The notes: generated by a model from the letters alone, not told the origin. A DNA stretch of 64,000 nucleotides from Candidatus Aminicenantota bacterium (GCA_016927475.1 JAFGMO010000091.1:92360-156359); one strand, 5' to 3'; positions 26,095 to 35,564 are shown, counted from the stretch's first letter. Made by a program: numbers and translations.

Positions 26095-27875
26095 AACGGC
26101 AAATAAAGACGCTTCTGCTGCTTGTCACGGCGGGATTTTTGTTTGTTGGACCGGTTCATTCGAAGGAACGGATAAATATTCCCCTGTCTTTTGACCATTA
26201 TTATACATACGATATGGTTGGTGAAGCTTTGAAGGCCCTGCATGAGGCTTATCCGGAAAAAACCCAACTTGATCTTATCGGGAAAAGCGAAGAGGGACGC
26301 GCCATTTATGGCCTAACCATCAGCAATCCCGAAACGGGTCCCGCTCTAAAAAAACCGGGTATCTATGTGGATGGAAATGTTCACGGCAATGAAATTCAGG
26401 CCGCTGAAGTATGCCTGTATCTCGCTGACTATCTGCTCGGCCGTTACGGAAAAAATCCCGAAGTCACACAGCTTGTGGATAAAAAAACGTTTTATGTCGT
26501 TCCCATTGTCAATGTCGACGGCCGGTATCATTTTTTTGCCGATCCCAACACACCCAGTTCCAACCGCAGCTTGAGGCGTCCTCACGATGATGACCGGGAT
26601 GGATTGGTCGACGAGGATTTTCCCGACGATCTGGACGGCGATGGAAATATCTGCCAGATGCGCAAACGGGATCCCTTCGGAAACTTCAAGACAAATCCCG
26701 AAGACGAACGCCTTTTGGTCCGGGTCAAGCCGGGAGAAAAAGGGGAATGGACGATTCTGGGAAATGAAGGAATCGACAATGACGGTGACGGCCTCATCAA
26801 CGAGGATGCCGAGGGATACGTCGACGGAAACCGGAACTGGGGCTTTGACTGGGCACCGGAATACGTTCAGAGCGGTGCGGGTGATTATCCCTTCTCCGGT
26901 GTGGGGATAAAAGCCATAGCGAAGTACATCATCGACCGGCCCAACATCTGTATGGCCTGGGATTTTCACAACTCGGGAGGCATGTACCTCCGGGGGCCCA
27001 GCAACAAAACCCAAAATGAATTTCCCCGGGGTGATGTCGAAGTCTATGATTATCTCGGCCGCCAGTCCGAACGGATTACGCCCGGCTACCGTTATCTGAT
27101 CGCTTGGAAAGACCTATATTCCACTTATGGAGATGTTGACGGTTTTATCGTCCAGCTTAGGGGGGCCTATTTTTTCTGCGGCGAGTTGTTTGTTTCCGCG
27201 TCTGAATCATTTAAAAGCCGGGAGGAGGAAAAACGGGCCAAGCCGGAATCAGGGGACGACATGTCAGCCTACATGGGCATGGGAGGCCGGCAGTTGGAAC
27301 GGCTTCAGTTCAGCGATAACCTGACCCAAGGTGAGCTTTATAAACCTTGGAAGCCTTTCAAACACCCTCAGTACGGCGATATCGAGATAGGCGGCTGGGT
27401 CAAAATGAGCTCAAGGCTGCCTGCGCCCTTTATGCTGAAGGACCTTGTCCACCGCAACGCCTCGGCCGTTATTTTTTCGGCCAAACAAACACCCGAGGTA
27501 AGCCTGGAAGTCTTTGAGGTCAAAAAGATCGGGAAAGATCTTTACCGTGTTCGTACCCGCCTGTCCAACACGAAAGCCATGCCCTCCATGAGTTACCTTG
27601 CTCAAAAGGTCAAGCTTTACCCCAAGGATATGTTGACACTTCAGGGAAAAAATGTTGAGGTTGTGGCCGGAGGCCGGCTGACGAATATTTATTTCAACAA
27701 GGTGGAATACAAAAAATACAAGCCGGAGCTTCAGTTTACCTTTGTGCCGGGATTCGGCAAGGTAGAGCACCAGTTTCTTGTCTCAGGCAAAAACGAAGTG
27801 ACTATTTGTTATGTCTCCCGTTTTGCCGGCGAACTGAAAAAAACGGTTGCGTTGAAAGAGGGTTCTTCTTTTTAA
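26091..27875 (+). CDS. Secreted M14-family zinc carboxypeptidase
   Basis: An exported peptidase of 594 residues. Zinc ligands are visible: His98 and Glu101 in GNVHGNEIQ, and a later histidine in AWDFHNSGG. A candidate catalytic glutamate lies in FFCGELFVS. Between them are calcium-binding-like Asp repeats (DDDRDGLVDEDF, DLDGDG, DNDGDGLINEDA). A beta-rich C-terminal domain follows. It probably removes C-terminal amino acids from peptides in the periplasm or outside the cell. It is coupled by an ATGA overlap to the ligand-less paralogue and followed by a sortilin/BNR protein and an M24 peptidase, a peptide-degradation operon. Confidence 0.85.
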   Translation: MKRQIKTLLLLVTAGFLFVGPVHSKERINIPLSFDHYYTYDMVGEALKALHEAYPEKTQLDLIGKSEEGRAIYGLTISNPETGPALKKPGIYVDGNVHGNEIQAAEVCLYLADYLLGRYGKNPEVTQLVDKKTFYVVPIVNVDGRYHFFADPNTPSSNRSLRRPHDDDRDGLVDEDFPDDLDGDGNICQMRKRDPFGNFKTNPEDERLLVRVKPGEKGEWTILGNEGIDNDGDGLINEDAEGYVDGNRNWGFDWAPEYVQSGAGDYPFSGVGIKAIAKYIIDRPNICMAWDFHNSGGMYLRGPSNKTQNEFPRGDVEVYDYLGRQSERITPGYRYLIAWKDLYSTYGDVDGFIVQLRGAYFFCGELFVSASESFKSREEEKRAKPESGDDMSAYMGMGGRQLERLQFSDNLTQGELYKPWKPFKHPQYGDIEIGGWVKMSSRLPAPFMLKDLVHRNASAVIFSAKQTPEVSLEVFEVKKIGKDLYRVRTRLSNTKAMPSMSYLAQKVKLYPKDMLTLQGKNVEVVAGGRLTNIYFNKVEYKKYKPELQFTFVPGFGKVEHQFLVSGKNEVTICYVSRFAGELKKTVALKEGSSF

Positions 27876-27971
27876 AAATAAAAAAAACGATTTGGTTAAA
27901 AATACTTTGATGGACAAAGCCTAAACGGCCAGCCTAACGTCTAGTGGATTCGCTTGAAGGAAGGAGGGTTT

Positions 27972-30662
27972 ATGAAAAAACGAAGGGAATTTTTTCTGCT
28001 GTTTTCGCTCTGCTTTCTGCTGATAACGGGGGCAGGCTTTGGGGAAAAGACGGAAAATTTTTCTCCGGAGATTTTAAAGGCCTTCAGCTTCAGGGCTCTG
28101 GGTCCGGCGCGGCAGGGAGGAAGGATTCTCCATATCGCCGTTCCCGAATCCATTCCCTATACATTTTATATAGGTACGGCGTCGGGGGGTGTTTGGAAAA
28201 CGGAGAACAACGGGACGACCTTTTCGTGTGTTTTTGAGGATAAGGGATCCCCTGTAATTGGCCACCTGGCCATTGCGCCATCCGACCCGAATATTATCTG
28301 GGTCGGTACCGGAGATCCTGCTTCAGGACGGCTTTCCCTTCTGGGAGACGGCGTGTATAAGTCGACGGACGGGGGAAAAACCTGGACTTTTATGGGGCTG
28401 GAAAAAAGCATCCATATCGGAAGGATCGCCATTCACCCCAAAAACCCGGATCTCGTTTATGCAGCCGCCCTCGGCTATCATTTTTCGGACAACGAAGAGA
28501 GAGGGTTGTATAAGACGGAAGACGGTGGGAAAACGTGGCAAAAATGTTTTTATATCAGCCCGAAGGTTGGTATCGTGGACGTGATTCTGAAACCGGACGA
28601 CCCGGATATTGTTTTCTGCGCTTCTTATGACAAATGGAGGAAACCCTGGCATTTTGAGGAATCCGGACCGGAAAGCGGGATTTTCAAGAGCATTGATAGC
28701 GGAAAAACCTGGACCAGGCTGGAAGGGGGACTTCCTCATGGAAAGTTGGGCCGGATAGGTCTCGACATTTCCCGAAGTAATCCAAATGTCATCTACGCCA
28801 CGATTGACAATTTCAACAAACGTCCTCCGACTAAAGCGGAGGCGGCGCAAGACAAAAGACGGGGAAGAGAACCACAGGAGCGGCGCATCGGGGGAGAGGT
28901 TTACCGCTCGATGGATGCCGGAGAAACCTGGGAAAAGAGGAATCCGGACCGGTACAGCATCGGCGGCGGGAAATGGTATGGCCAAATCCGTGTTGATCCC
29001 AATAATGAAGATGTGGTTTATGTCCCCAATGTGATGCTCTGCCGGTCAATGGACGGGGGGAAAACCTGGGGGAGAGGCGGGCCGGCAAACCTGGCCCGTG
29101 GTGTCCATGTTGATCATCATGCCGTTTGGGTTGACCCGGATAATTCCGATCATATCCTTCTGGGAAATGACGGCGGATTGGCCCAGTCATATGACGGTGG
29201 GAAAACATGGGATGTCTTTGAAAACATTCCTATAGCTCAATTTTACGCCATCGGTGTGGACATGGAAGAGCCTTATTACGTTTACGGTGGAACACAGGAT
29301 ACGGGTTCCATGAAGATTCCCAGCAACAGTCTTTTCGGCCGGATCACACGGGAAGACTGGGCATCCGTCGGCGGCGGAGACGGCATGTTTAACCTGCCGG
29401 ATCCCGAAGACAGCCGCTGGCTGTATAATGAATTCCAGTTCGGCACCATTCAGAGATTCGACCAGAAGCTGGGTGTCGGGATGATAATCAAACCCAATGC
29501 GGAAGAAGGAAGTCCGGAACTGCGTTTCAACTGGAACGCGCCGATCTGCATTTCTCCCCACAACAGCCGGATCATCACCTTCGGATCCCAGTTTCTTCAC
29601 CGTTCTCTCAACCGGGGAGATGACTGGCAAAAAATCAGTCCTGACCTGACGACGAATGATCCGGAAAAACTGAAGGGAAACATCGAATTCTGCACGCTGA
29701 CGACCATTTCCGAATCTTCCCTTTCTCCCGGTGTCATCTGGGTGGGAACAGACGACGGGAAAGTCCAGGTAACTCAAAACGGCGGTGGTAGCTGGACCGA
29801 TGTGACATCGAACCTCACCACTGCCGGGGCCCCGGAGGATTTTTATGTCAGCCGTGTTTTCGCTTCCCACCACATACCTGGGAAGGCTTATGCCGTCAAA
29901 ACGGGATTCCAGCGGGACGACTTTCATCCTTTCGTTTATAAGACAGAGGATTATGGACAAACATGGACATCTCTATCCGGCAACCTGCCGGATAAGATCA
30001 TCTACGTCCTTGTCGAGGACCGGAAAAATCCGGACCTTCTTTTCATCGGTAACGATATCGGTGTTTTTGTTTCTCTCGACGGCGGGGAAAAATGGATTCC
30101 CTTTAAAAACGATATGCCGCTCAATCCTGTTTTTGATTTGCTGATTCATCCCAGGGAGAACGACCTGGTTGTAGGAACGTACGGCCGCGGGATCTATGTG
30201 GCTGACATCTCTCCGCTCCAGGAGATAAATCAGGAAACACTGGCCAAAGATATTTTCCTGTTTGCGGTTGAGCCAAAGACACAGAACATGACCAGTTACA
30301 GGGCCGATCCCTTCGGGCAAAGGCAGTTTATTGCCCCCAACGAACCGGAAGGTCTGGTTGTCTATTATTACTTGAAAGAAAAAATTGAAGATAAGGTTAA
30401 GATTACGATAACGGATCCCTACGGGGAAAAATTTGCTGAGATAAGGGGAAAGAATCAGGCCGGGATTAACCGGGTGGTTTGGAATATGCGGCGGAAGATG
30501 ACCGAGGAAGAGGCCGATGCCTTAAGAAAGGCGGGCAGAAGCTATACCGTATCCATGGGAAAACCTATGGAGCCGGGTGAAGTTGTGGTGGTGCTTACGG
30601 CCGGGCAGACAGAGTTTAAGCGGAGGGCTGTCATCAGGCCCCTGTCCGGATTTGAAAAATAA
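27972..30662 (+). CDS. Secreted sortilin/VPS10-like BNR protein
   Basis: An exported protein of about 896 residues. The ATG at 27972 follows AAGGAGGG and gives a standard signal peptide. It contains many Asp-box turns (KSTDGGKTW, KTEDGGKTW, RSMDGGKTW) forming one or two large beta-propellers of the VPS10/sortilin type, and a C-terminal beta-domain with EKFAEIRGKNQAGINRVVWNMRR. Such proteins are often annotated as glycosyl hydrolases, but no catalytic residues are evident. Its place between M14 and M24 peptidases suggests peptide or protein binding instead. Confidence 0.82.
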   Translation: MKKRREFFLLFSLCFLLITGAGFGEKTENFSPEILKAFSFRALGPARQGGRILHIAVPESIPYTFYIGTASGGVWKTENNGTTFSCVFEDKGSPVIGHLAIAPSDPNIIWVGTGDPASGRLSLLGDGVYKSTDGGKTWTFMGLEKSIHIGRIAIHPKNPDLVYAAALGYHFSDNEERGLYKTEDGGKTWQKCFYISPKVGIVDVILKPDDPDIVFCASYDKWRKPWHFEESGPESGIFKSIDSGKTWTRLEGGLPHGKLGRIGLDISRSNPNVIYATIDNFNKRPPTKAEAAQDKRRGREPQERRIGGEVYRSMDAGETWEKRNPDRYSIGGGKWYGQIRVDPNNEDVVYVPNVMLCRSMDGGKTWGRGGPANLARGVHVDHHAVWVDPDNSDHILLGNDGGLAQSYDGGKTWDVFENIPIAQFYAIGVDMEEPYYVYGGTQDTGSMKIPSNSLFGRITREDWASVGGGDGMFNLPDPEDSRWLYNEFQFGTIQRFDQKLGVGMIIKPNAEEGSPELRFNWNAPICISPHNSRIITFGSQFLHRSLNRGDDWQKISPDLTTNDPEKLKGNIEFCTLTTISESSLSPGVIWVGTDDGKVQVTQNGGGSWTDVTSNLTTAGAPEDFYVSRVFASHHIPGKAYAVKTGFQRDDFHPFVYKTEDYGQTWTSLSGNLPDKIIYVLVEDRKNPDLLFIGNDIGVFVSLDGGEKWIPFKNDMPLNPVFDLLIHPRENDLVVGTYGRGIYVADISPLQEINQETLAKDIFLFAVEPKTQNMTSYRADPFGQRQFIAPNEPEGLVVYYYLKEKIEDKVKITITDPYGEKFAEIRGKNQAGINRVVWNMRRKMTEEEADALRKAGRSYTVSMGKPMEPGEVVVVLTAGQTEFKRRAVIRPLSGFEK

Positions 30663-30692
30663 CTTTTTTTAGGAGAAATGGGGAGGATGAGC

Positions 30693-32060
30693 ATGAATGG
30701 TTCGGTGTTTAAGAAATATTTCATCGCCGTATGGCTTTTGTTGGCCTTCATGGGGACATGTGTTTCAGGGTTTTCGGAAGATGAACCGGCCCGGGTTGGA
30801 GACTTCAAAAAAATTCTTCCCGAGAAGGAAAGGGCCCGGATAATGAACGAATGGCTGCGTTGGAGGTTGGATGTTATCGTACCCCAATTGATGCGGAGGG
30901 AGGGAATCGATATGTGGCTCATCATCAACCGGGAATACAACGAGGACCCGGTCTACATGACCATGGTTCCGGAACCGGTTATGGCTGCCCGGAGGACTTC
31001 CATTCTTATATTCCACGACCGGGGACCCGAGCAGGGTGTGGAGCGTCTCTCGGGAGGTTATTACGGGATGGGCGGCTGGTACAAAGGTACCTGGCAGGAT
31101 AAAAGTTTGAAACAGTTCGAAAGCCTGGCCCGCGTCATCAAGGAGCGGAATCCCCAAAAAATAGGCATCAATATTTCATCAAAATGGGCCTTCGGCGACG
31201 GCCTGACGGTATCCTTGAAGGAAAAGCTGGAAAACGCCTTGGGGCCGGAATATGTTTCCCGTTTTGTTTCAGCAGAAAACCTTTGTGTGGGATGGCTGGA
31301 GACGCGCAGCCCCCAGGAGCTGAGTGTTTACCGTCATATCTGTGGTATTGCCCACGACATCATCGCCACCTTTTATTCGAACGAGGTCATAACGCCGGAA
31401 ATTACCACCACAGATGACGTCGTCTGGTGGATCCGGCAGAAAATCACGGATCTGGGGCTGGAAACATGGTTTCAGCCTTCGATTTCCGTTCAGAGGGATC
31501 ATAGGCTGGAAAAAAAATATGAGGATTCTCCTCAAGTTATTCGCCGGGGAGACCTTATTCACTGTGATGTCGGCATCGTTTATTTGGGACTCTGTACGGA
31601 CATGCAGTGGCAGGCTTATGTCTGCCGTATCGGTGAGAATGATGCCCCTGACGGATTGAAGAATGCTCTTCGTAGAACGCTCCGGGTGGGGGAAATTTTC
31701 ATGAATGAGTTCCGTGAAGGGCGCACGGGAAATGCCATCGTCGCTTCGGCCATGAAAAAGGGGGAGGAAGAAGGGCTTCGTCCTTTAATCTACTCCCACC
31801 CCGTCGGGTTTCACGGTCATGCGGCCGGTCCCCCGATGGATGCCCGGGGGCCGGGCCGGGCTCCGGAAGGACTGGAGCAAAGAGGCGAATATCCGCTTTA
31901 CCCCAACACCGTCTATGCCATCGAGTACAGCTGCACCAGCACGGTTCCCGAATGGGGAAACCAGGATGTACGGATCGGATTTGAGGAAACGGGTGTTTTT
32001 ACAAAAGAAGGCTGCAAATTTATCGACGGCCACCAGATACGCTTCTTCCTCATCAAATAA
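30693..32060 (+). CDS. Exported M24-family (Xaa-Pro type) metallopeptidase
   Basis: A protein of about 455 residues with a signal peptide (YFIAVWLLLAFMGTCVSGFS). All five M24 metal ligands appear in order: Asp in IHCDVG, Asp in CTDMQ, His in PVGFHGHAAG, Glu in YAIEYSC and Glu in IGFEETGVF. The N-terminal half is the creatinase-like domain. The start at 30693 has GGAGG at seven bases; ATGs at 30678 and 30687 are alternatives. It would cleave Xaa-Pro or other N-terminal bonds in the periplasm, complementing the M14 enzyme of the operon. Confidence 0.85.
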   Translation: MNGSVFKKYFIAVWLLLAFMGTCVSGFSEDEPARVGDFKKILPEKERARIMNEWLRWRLDVIVPQLMRREGIDMWLIINREYNEDPVYMTMVPEPVMAARRTSILIFHDRGPEQGVERLSGGYYGMGGWYKGTWQDKSLKQFESLARVIKERNPQKIGINISSKWAFGDGLTVSLKEKLENALGPEYVSRFVSAENLCVGWLETRSPQELSVYRHICGIAHDIIATFYSNEVITPEITTTDDVVWWIRQKITDLGLETWFQPSISVQRDHRLEKKYEDSPQVIRRGDLIHCDVGIVYLGLCTDMQWQAYVCRIGENDAPDGLKNALRRTLRVGEIFMNEFREGRTGNAIVASAMKKGEEEGLRPLIYSHPVGFHGHAAGPPMDARGPGRAPEGLEQRGEYPLYPNTVYAIEYSCTSTVPEWGNQDVRIGFEETGVFTKEGCKFIDGHQIRFFLIK

Positions 32061-32087
32061 AATAGGGGACGTTCCCATATAAGAGGT

Positions 32088-32354
32088 TTTTTTAAGCTGG
32101 GAAATCGGTCTGTCTTTTTATTCCTCATAGTGACCGTCTATCTTTTCAGTACGGAGCGCCTCCGTGTGGATGTGGTCGCCTTAATGGTGGCGGTCTGCGC
32201 CTCCAATTCCTTTATTCTTCCCACCCATCAGGTTAATGCTCTCCTGATGTCTCCCGGAGGTTATCATAATGCCGACTACTTGCGGGCCGGCGGGGGTATG
32301 ACGATTGTATTCATCATTCTTGCAGTTGGAATGGTTTATTTATTCTACATTTAA
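32088..32354 (+). pseudogene. Internally deleted relic of an SLC13/DASS-type permease
   Basis: The frame reads FLFLIVTVYLFSTERLRVDVVALMV, resembling the first membrane helix of SLC13-type Na+/carboxylate-sulfate symporters. It continues at once into SNSFILPTHQVNALLMSPGG and a final hydrophobic helix, which resemble the last part of such proteins. Only about 88 codons remain, against several hundred in the family, and there is no convincing start. It lies in the same frame just after the M24 stop and just before a repeat element. I infer an in-frame deletion of the middle. Confidence 0.55.
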
Positions 32355-32370
32355 CCTGTATAATGTTTTA

Positions 32371-32626
32371 GCCTGCTTTATTCACGAGCCAAGCTTGCTG
32401 CAGATGGGAGGCGTCGGCCTGTGAAGCTGTGCTCCGCACCGCGAACAAGCTGCAACAAAGCAGATGCGGTAAGATCGGGTCGCCTGAAAGGGTGATTTTG
32501 CCGACATTTTCTTGAAAATGGTCATGAAAAATGTTTAACAATCATTTTTACCGAGAACCATCATTAAATGACACTTACTATTGAAATTGTCTGTTGGTGT
32601 TGGCAAAATTTATGAATAATGCAGGT
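32371..32626 (+). repeat. Structured intergenic element, full copy of the long-loop type
   Basis: Ends GCCTGCTTTATTCA and TGAATAATGCAGGT form the outer stem. The core has CGAGCC, and the partner is changed to GGGTCG. The second hairpin has TTTTGCCGACA pairing with TGTTGGCAAAA, with one G-U pair, and encloses a loop of about 90 bases. The central core stem has one mismatch. It lies between the permease relic and the MBL/rhodanese gene, reads with them, and ends 20 bases before that start codon. Confidence 0.85.
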
Positions 32627-32645
32627 TAGATAAAGGGAGATAGAA

Positions 32646-34112
32646 ATGATAGTCCATCATTTTTTTATTAAAGGGATCGCCCATAGTTCTTATCTGATCG
32701 GTGGGCAGAACAAGTGTGCGATCGTTGATCCCCGAAGGGATGTTCAGGTCTATATTGATGCCGCCCGTGATATGGACCTGGAAATCACCCATATTCTGGA
32801 GACCCACCTTCACGCTGATTTTATTTCGGGCCATCTTGACCTGGCCCGGAAAACAGGCGCCAGAATTTTTGCGCCAAAGAGCGCCCGCTGCCGATTTGAA
32901 CATGTGCCTCTGGCCGAGGGGGATACGTTTCGTTTGGAAGACATGAAATTTTCCGTCCTGGAGACGCCCGGCCATACTCCGGAACATATCAGCTATGGCG
33001 TAACGGATACGGCCCGGGGCAAAGATCCGGTGGCGGTTTTTTGTGGCGATACACTTTTTGTCGGCGATGTCGGGAGGCCGGATCTCTTTCCGGGAATGGC
33101 CGAGAAGCTTGCCTCAAAGCTCTACGACAGCTTGTTTGCAAAGCTTCTCAAGCTTCCTGATTTTTGCGAGGTTTATCCGGCCCATGGTGCCGGTTCCCTC
33201 TGTGGACGGGCCATGGCCGCTAAGAGGACGAGTACCATCGGATATGAGAAAAAATACAACGATGCCCTTCAAATAAAAGACAGGGTGAAGTTTATCAGGT
33301 CGCTCACATCGGATATGCCCCCCGCTCCTGATCATTTCAGCCGATGCAGTGAGATCAACCGCAGGGGGCCGAACATTGTAGAGGATCTACCGCCGATGGA
33401 AGGATGGAAACCCCGCGTTTTCGCCCGGAAGATAAAAGGGAAAAATGTCATCATTCTTGATGTCCGGTCCTACAGCGCCTTCGGCGGTCAGCATTTAGGA
33501 GGCTCGACGGCGATAGATAGTGGCGGCAACTTCGCCACTTTTGCCGGCTGGGTCCTTCCTCCTCAGGCTGATATCGCTCTCGTGGCCGAAGACCGAAAAC
33601 AGGCCGAAGAAGCGGTGGTCTGGTTAAGAAGGGTGGGGCTTGACAGAGTCAAAGGGTTTATGGAAGGGAGCCTTTTTGCCTGGTCCCGGGAAGGCCTGCC
33701 GGTTGAGCATGTGCCCCAGCTATCCGCTCAGGAGCTTCACGGAATGATCAAGAAAGGGGAAAAAATGACGATTGTTGATGTCCGTTCCCCCAATGAGTTT
33801 GCTGGAACGTATATCGAGGGTGCCGTCAACATTCCCGCACCCGACTTGAGAACAAAATACAAAACATTAAAAAAAGACATTCCAGTGATTTTGATCTGCA
33901 GCACGGGCCACCGGTCGAGTCTGGGAGCAAGCCTTCTCAAACAACACGGCTTTTGGGATGTTCGAAACGTGGCGGGAGGGATGACGGGTTATTCGGCTGC
34001 GGGATTCTCAAAAGAATGCCGGCTGTGCTTCAATCCCCACGGGCCGCATTTTATGGGTCAGTGGAGCAGCCTCAAGATGATGCAAAAAATGGCGGAGCCT
34101 TTTAAAGCGTAA
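32646..34112 (+). CDS. MBL-fold hydrolase with two rhodanese-like domains
   Basis: A cytosolic protein of 488 residues. Residues 1-240 form a metallo-beta-lactamase domain with ETHLHADFISGH (His54, His56, Asp58), TPGHTPEH, GDTLFVGDVGRPD and PAHGAGS, as in persulfide dioxygenase-like proteins. Two rhodanese-like domains follow. The first (near 280-355) lacks a catalytic cysteine loop. The second has CSTGHRSS, an intact active loop. It probably handles persulfide or thiosulfate sulfur, consistent with the two YeeE/YedE genes that follow. Full copies of the repeat element flank it on both sides. Confidence 0.85.
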   Translation: MIVHHFFIKGIAHSSYLIGGQNKCAIVDPRRDVQVYIDAARDMDLEITHILETHLHADFISGHLDLARKTGARIFAPKSARCRFEHVPLAEGDTFRLEDMKFSVLETPGHTPEHISYGVTDTARGKDPVAVFCGDTLFVGDVGRPDLFPGMAEKLASKLYDSLFAKLLKLPDFCEVYPAHGAGSLCGRAMAAKRTSTIGYEKKYNDALQIKDRVKFIRSLTSDMPPAPDHFSRCSEINRRGPNIVEDLPPMEGWKPRVFARKIKGKNVIILDVRSYSAFGGQHLGGSTAIDSGGNFATFAGWVLPPQADIALVAEDRKQAEEAVVWLRRVGLDRVKGFMEGSLFAWSREGLPVEHVPQLSAQELHGMIKKGEKMTIVDVRSPNEFAGTYIEGAVNIPAPDLRTKYKTLKKDIPVILICSTGHRSSLGASLLKQHGFWDVRNVAGGMTGYSAAGFSKECRLCFNPHGPHFMGQWSSLKMMQKMAEPFKA

Positions 34113-34188
34113 ATTTCCGCTATTTTGTTTGGGTATTTTTGGTCCTGAGAAAGACCAGGGGGATTTGTGTTTTTTAGAAAATTTATGA

Positions 34189-34459
34189 ACCTGCTTTATT
34201 CACGAGCCAAGCTTGCTGCAGCTGTGAGGCGTCGGCCTGTGAAGCTGCGCTTGGCACCGCGAACAGGCCGCAACGAAGCAGATGCGGTAAGATCGGCGGG
34301 TTAGATTGGGTCGGCGCCTGAAAGGTAAATTTTGCCAATATTTTCTTAAAATGTGCATGGAAAATGTTTCACTATCAATTTTACTGAAAACCATCATTAA
34401 ATGACACATAATATTGAAATTATCTGTTGGTGTTGGCAAAATTTATGAATAATGCAGGT
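34189..34459 (+). repeat. Structured intergenic element, full copy of the long-loop type
   Basis: Ends ACCTGCTTTATTCA and TGAATAATGCAGGT form the outer stem with one mismatch. The core stem CGGCCTGT (34233-34240) pairs perfectly with ACAGGCCG (34263-34270), using different bases from other copies. The second hairpin (TTTTGCCAATA with TGTTGGCAAAA) and its long loop closely resemble the copy at 32371. The sequence just before the left end looks like a right-end fragment. The ribosome site of the next gene starts one base after the element. Confidence 0.88.
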
Positions 34460-34474
34460 GAAGGAGGTACCAAT

Positions 34475-34993
34475 ATGGATTGGTTTGAAATGGGGAGATG
34501 GTCTCCCTATGTCGTCGGTATCGGGATTGGGATCCTGAGCTGGCTGACCTTTATCCTTTCCGATAAACCTATCGGGTGTTCGACGGCTTTCGCCAGAACG
34601 AGCGGTATGATCGAGCGGCTTTTCAGGGGACGGAAAGTGCTGGAAAAGGATTATTATAAACAATTTGTCCCTGAAGTGGACTGGGAATGGATGCTCGTTC
34701 TCGGTATTATCCTTGGGTCCTTTACATCGGCCAAGATTTCCGGCCAGTTCCATCTGAACTGGGTTCCCGCCTCTTGGGCGGCTGTTTTCGGTTCCCAGGC
34801 TTTTACCCGTGTTGTTGTGGCCCTCGTCGGGGGAATCATGCTGGGATTCGGAGCACGCTGGGCAGGAGGTTGTACCAGCGGTCATGGGATAAGCGGAACC
34901 CTCCAGCTCGTCGTCAGCAGTTGGCTTGCCGCCGTATGCTTTTTTATCGGAGGGATCGCAGCGGCTTTTTTTATCTTCCATATCCTGGGATAA
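34475..34993 (+). CDS. YeeE/YedE-family sulfur transport protein, first half
   Basis: An inner-membrane protein of 172 residues with about four or five helices. The start at 34475 follows AAGGAGG directly after the repeat. Conserved cysteines lie in KPIGCSTAFAR and WAGGCTSGHGISG, the motifs of YeeE/YedE proteins that pass thiosulfate or other sulfur compounds across the membrane. It is half the length of a fused YeeE, and the next gene supplies the second half-like protein 13 bases later. It forms a sulfur-handling operon with the upstream MBL/rhodanese gene. Confidence 0.85.
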   Translation: MDWFEMGRWSPYVVGIGIGILSWLTFILSDKPIGCSTAFARTSGMIERLFRGRKVLEKDYYKQFVPEVDWEWMLVLGIILGSFTSAKISGQFHLNWVPASWAAVFGSQAFTRVVVALVGGIMLGFGARWAGGCTSGHGISGTLQLVVSSWLAAVCFFIGGIAAAFFIFHILG

Positions 34994-35006
34994 AAAGGAG
35001 AATGTT

Positions 35007-35564
35007 ATGCTGACGAATATACACGGAAAAAAAGGATTACAGCTTTTTCTGGGACTGGGGGCGGGTTTCTGCTTCGGTTTTCTTTTGGAAAAGGGAGGCG
35101 TCACCCGTTATGATGTTATCGTCGGACAGCTTCTGCTCAAGGATTTTACCGTGGTCAAAATCATGCTCTCCGCATGTGTGACAGGAATGCTGGGTGTCCA
35201 TCTGCTTCGCAGCCTGGGTATGGCCCAGCTTCATCCCAAGCCCGGTTCCCTGGGAAGTTCGATGGTCGGCGGTCTTATTTTTGGATTGGGATTTGCCACT
35301 CTCGGATACTGCCCGGGAACTATTGCCGGAGCGGTCGGACAGGGTTGGCTGGATGCTCTGGTCGGCGGTTTGGCCGGTATTATTATCGGAGCGGGGCTTT
35401 TTGCCGGAGTGTATCCCCGGCTTCGGCAAAACATACTGGCCAAAGGCGATTTTGGAGATAAAACGATCCCTCAGGTTCTTAAGGTTAATCCGTGGGCCGC
35501 AGTCGTTCCTGTGGTTGTATTGATCATGCTTTTCCTTTACTGGATGGAAAAGAAAGGATTATAA
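35007..35564 (+). CDS. YeeE/YedE-family sulfur transport protein, second half
   Basis: An inner-membrane protein of 185 residues. The start at 35007 follows AAGGAG. It has about five helices and the motif LGYCPGTIAGAVGQG, with a conserved cysteine of the family. It should pair with the preceding protein to make a complete YeeE-like sulfur channel, and the MBL/rhodanese protein may receive or supply the sulfur. The partner assignment comes from context. Confidence 0.85.
   Translation: MLTNIHGKKGLQLFLGLGAGFCFGFLLEKGGVTRYDVIVGQLLLKDFTVVKIMLSACVTGMLGVHLLRSLGMAQLHPKPGSLGSSMVGGLIFGLGFATLGYCPGTIAGAVGQGWLDALVGGLAGIIIGAGLFAGVYPRLRQNILAKGDFGDKTIPQVLKVNPWAAVVPVVVLIMLFLYWMEKKGL

Noticed and set aside
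3393..34459. Simple terminators as the explanation for the hairpins
   Set aside because: There is no consistent T-run at the 3' side, and the long core hairpin and matching outer stem go well beyond a terminator.
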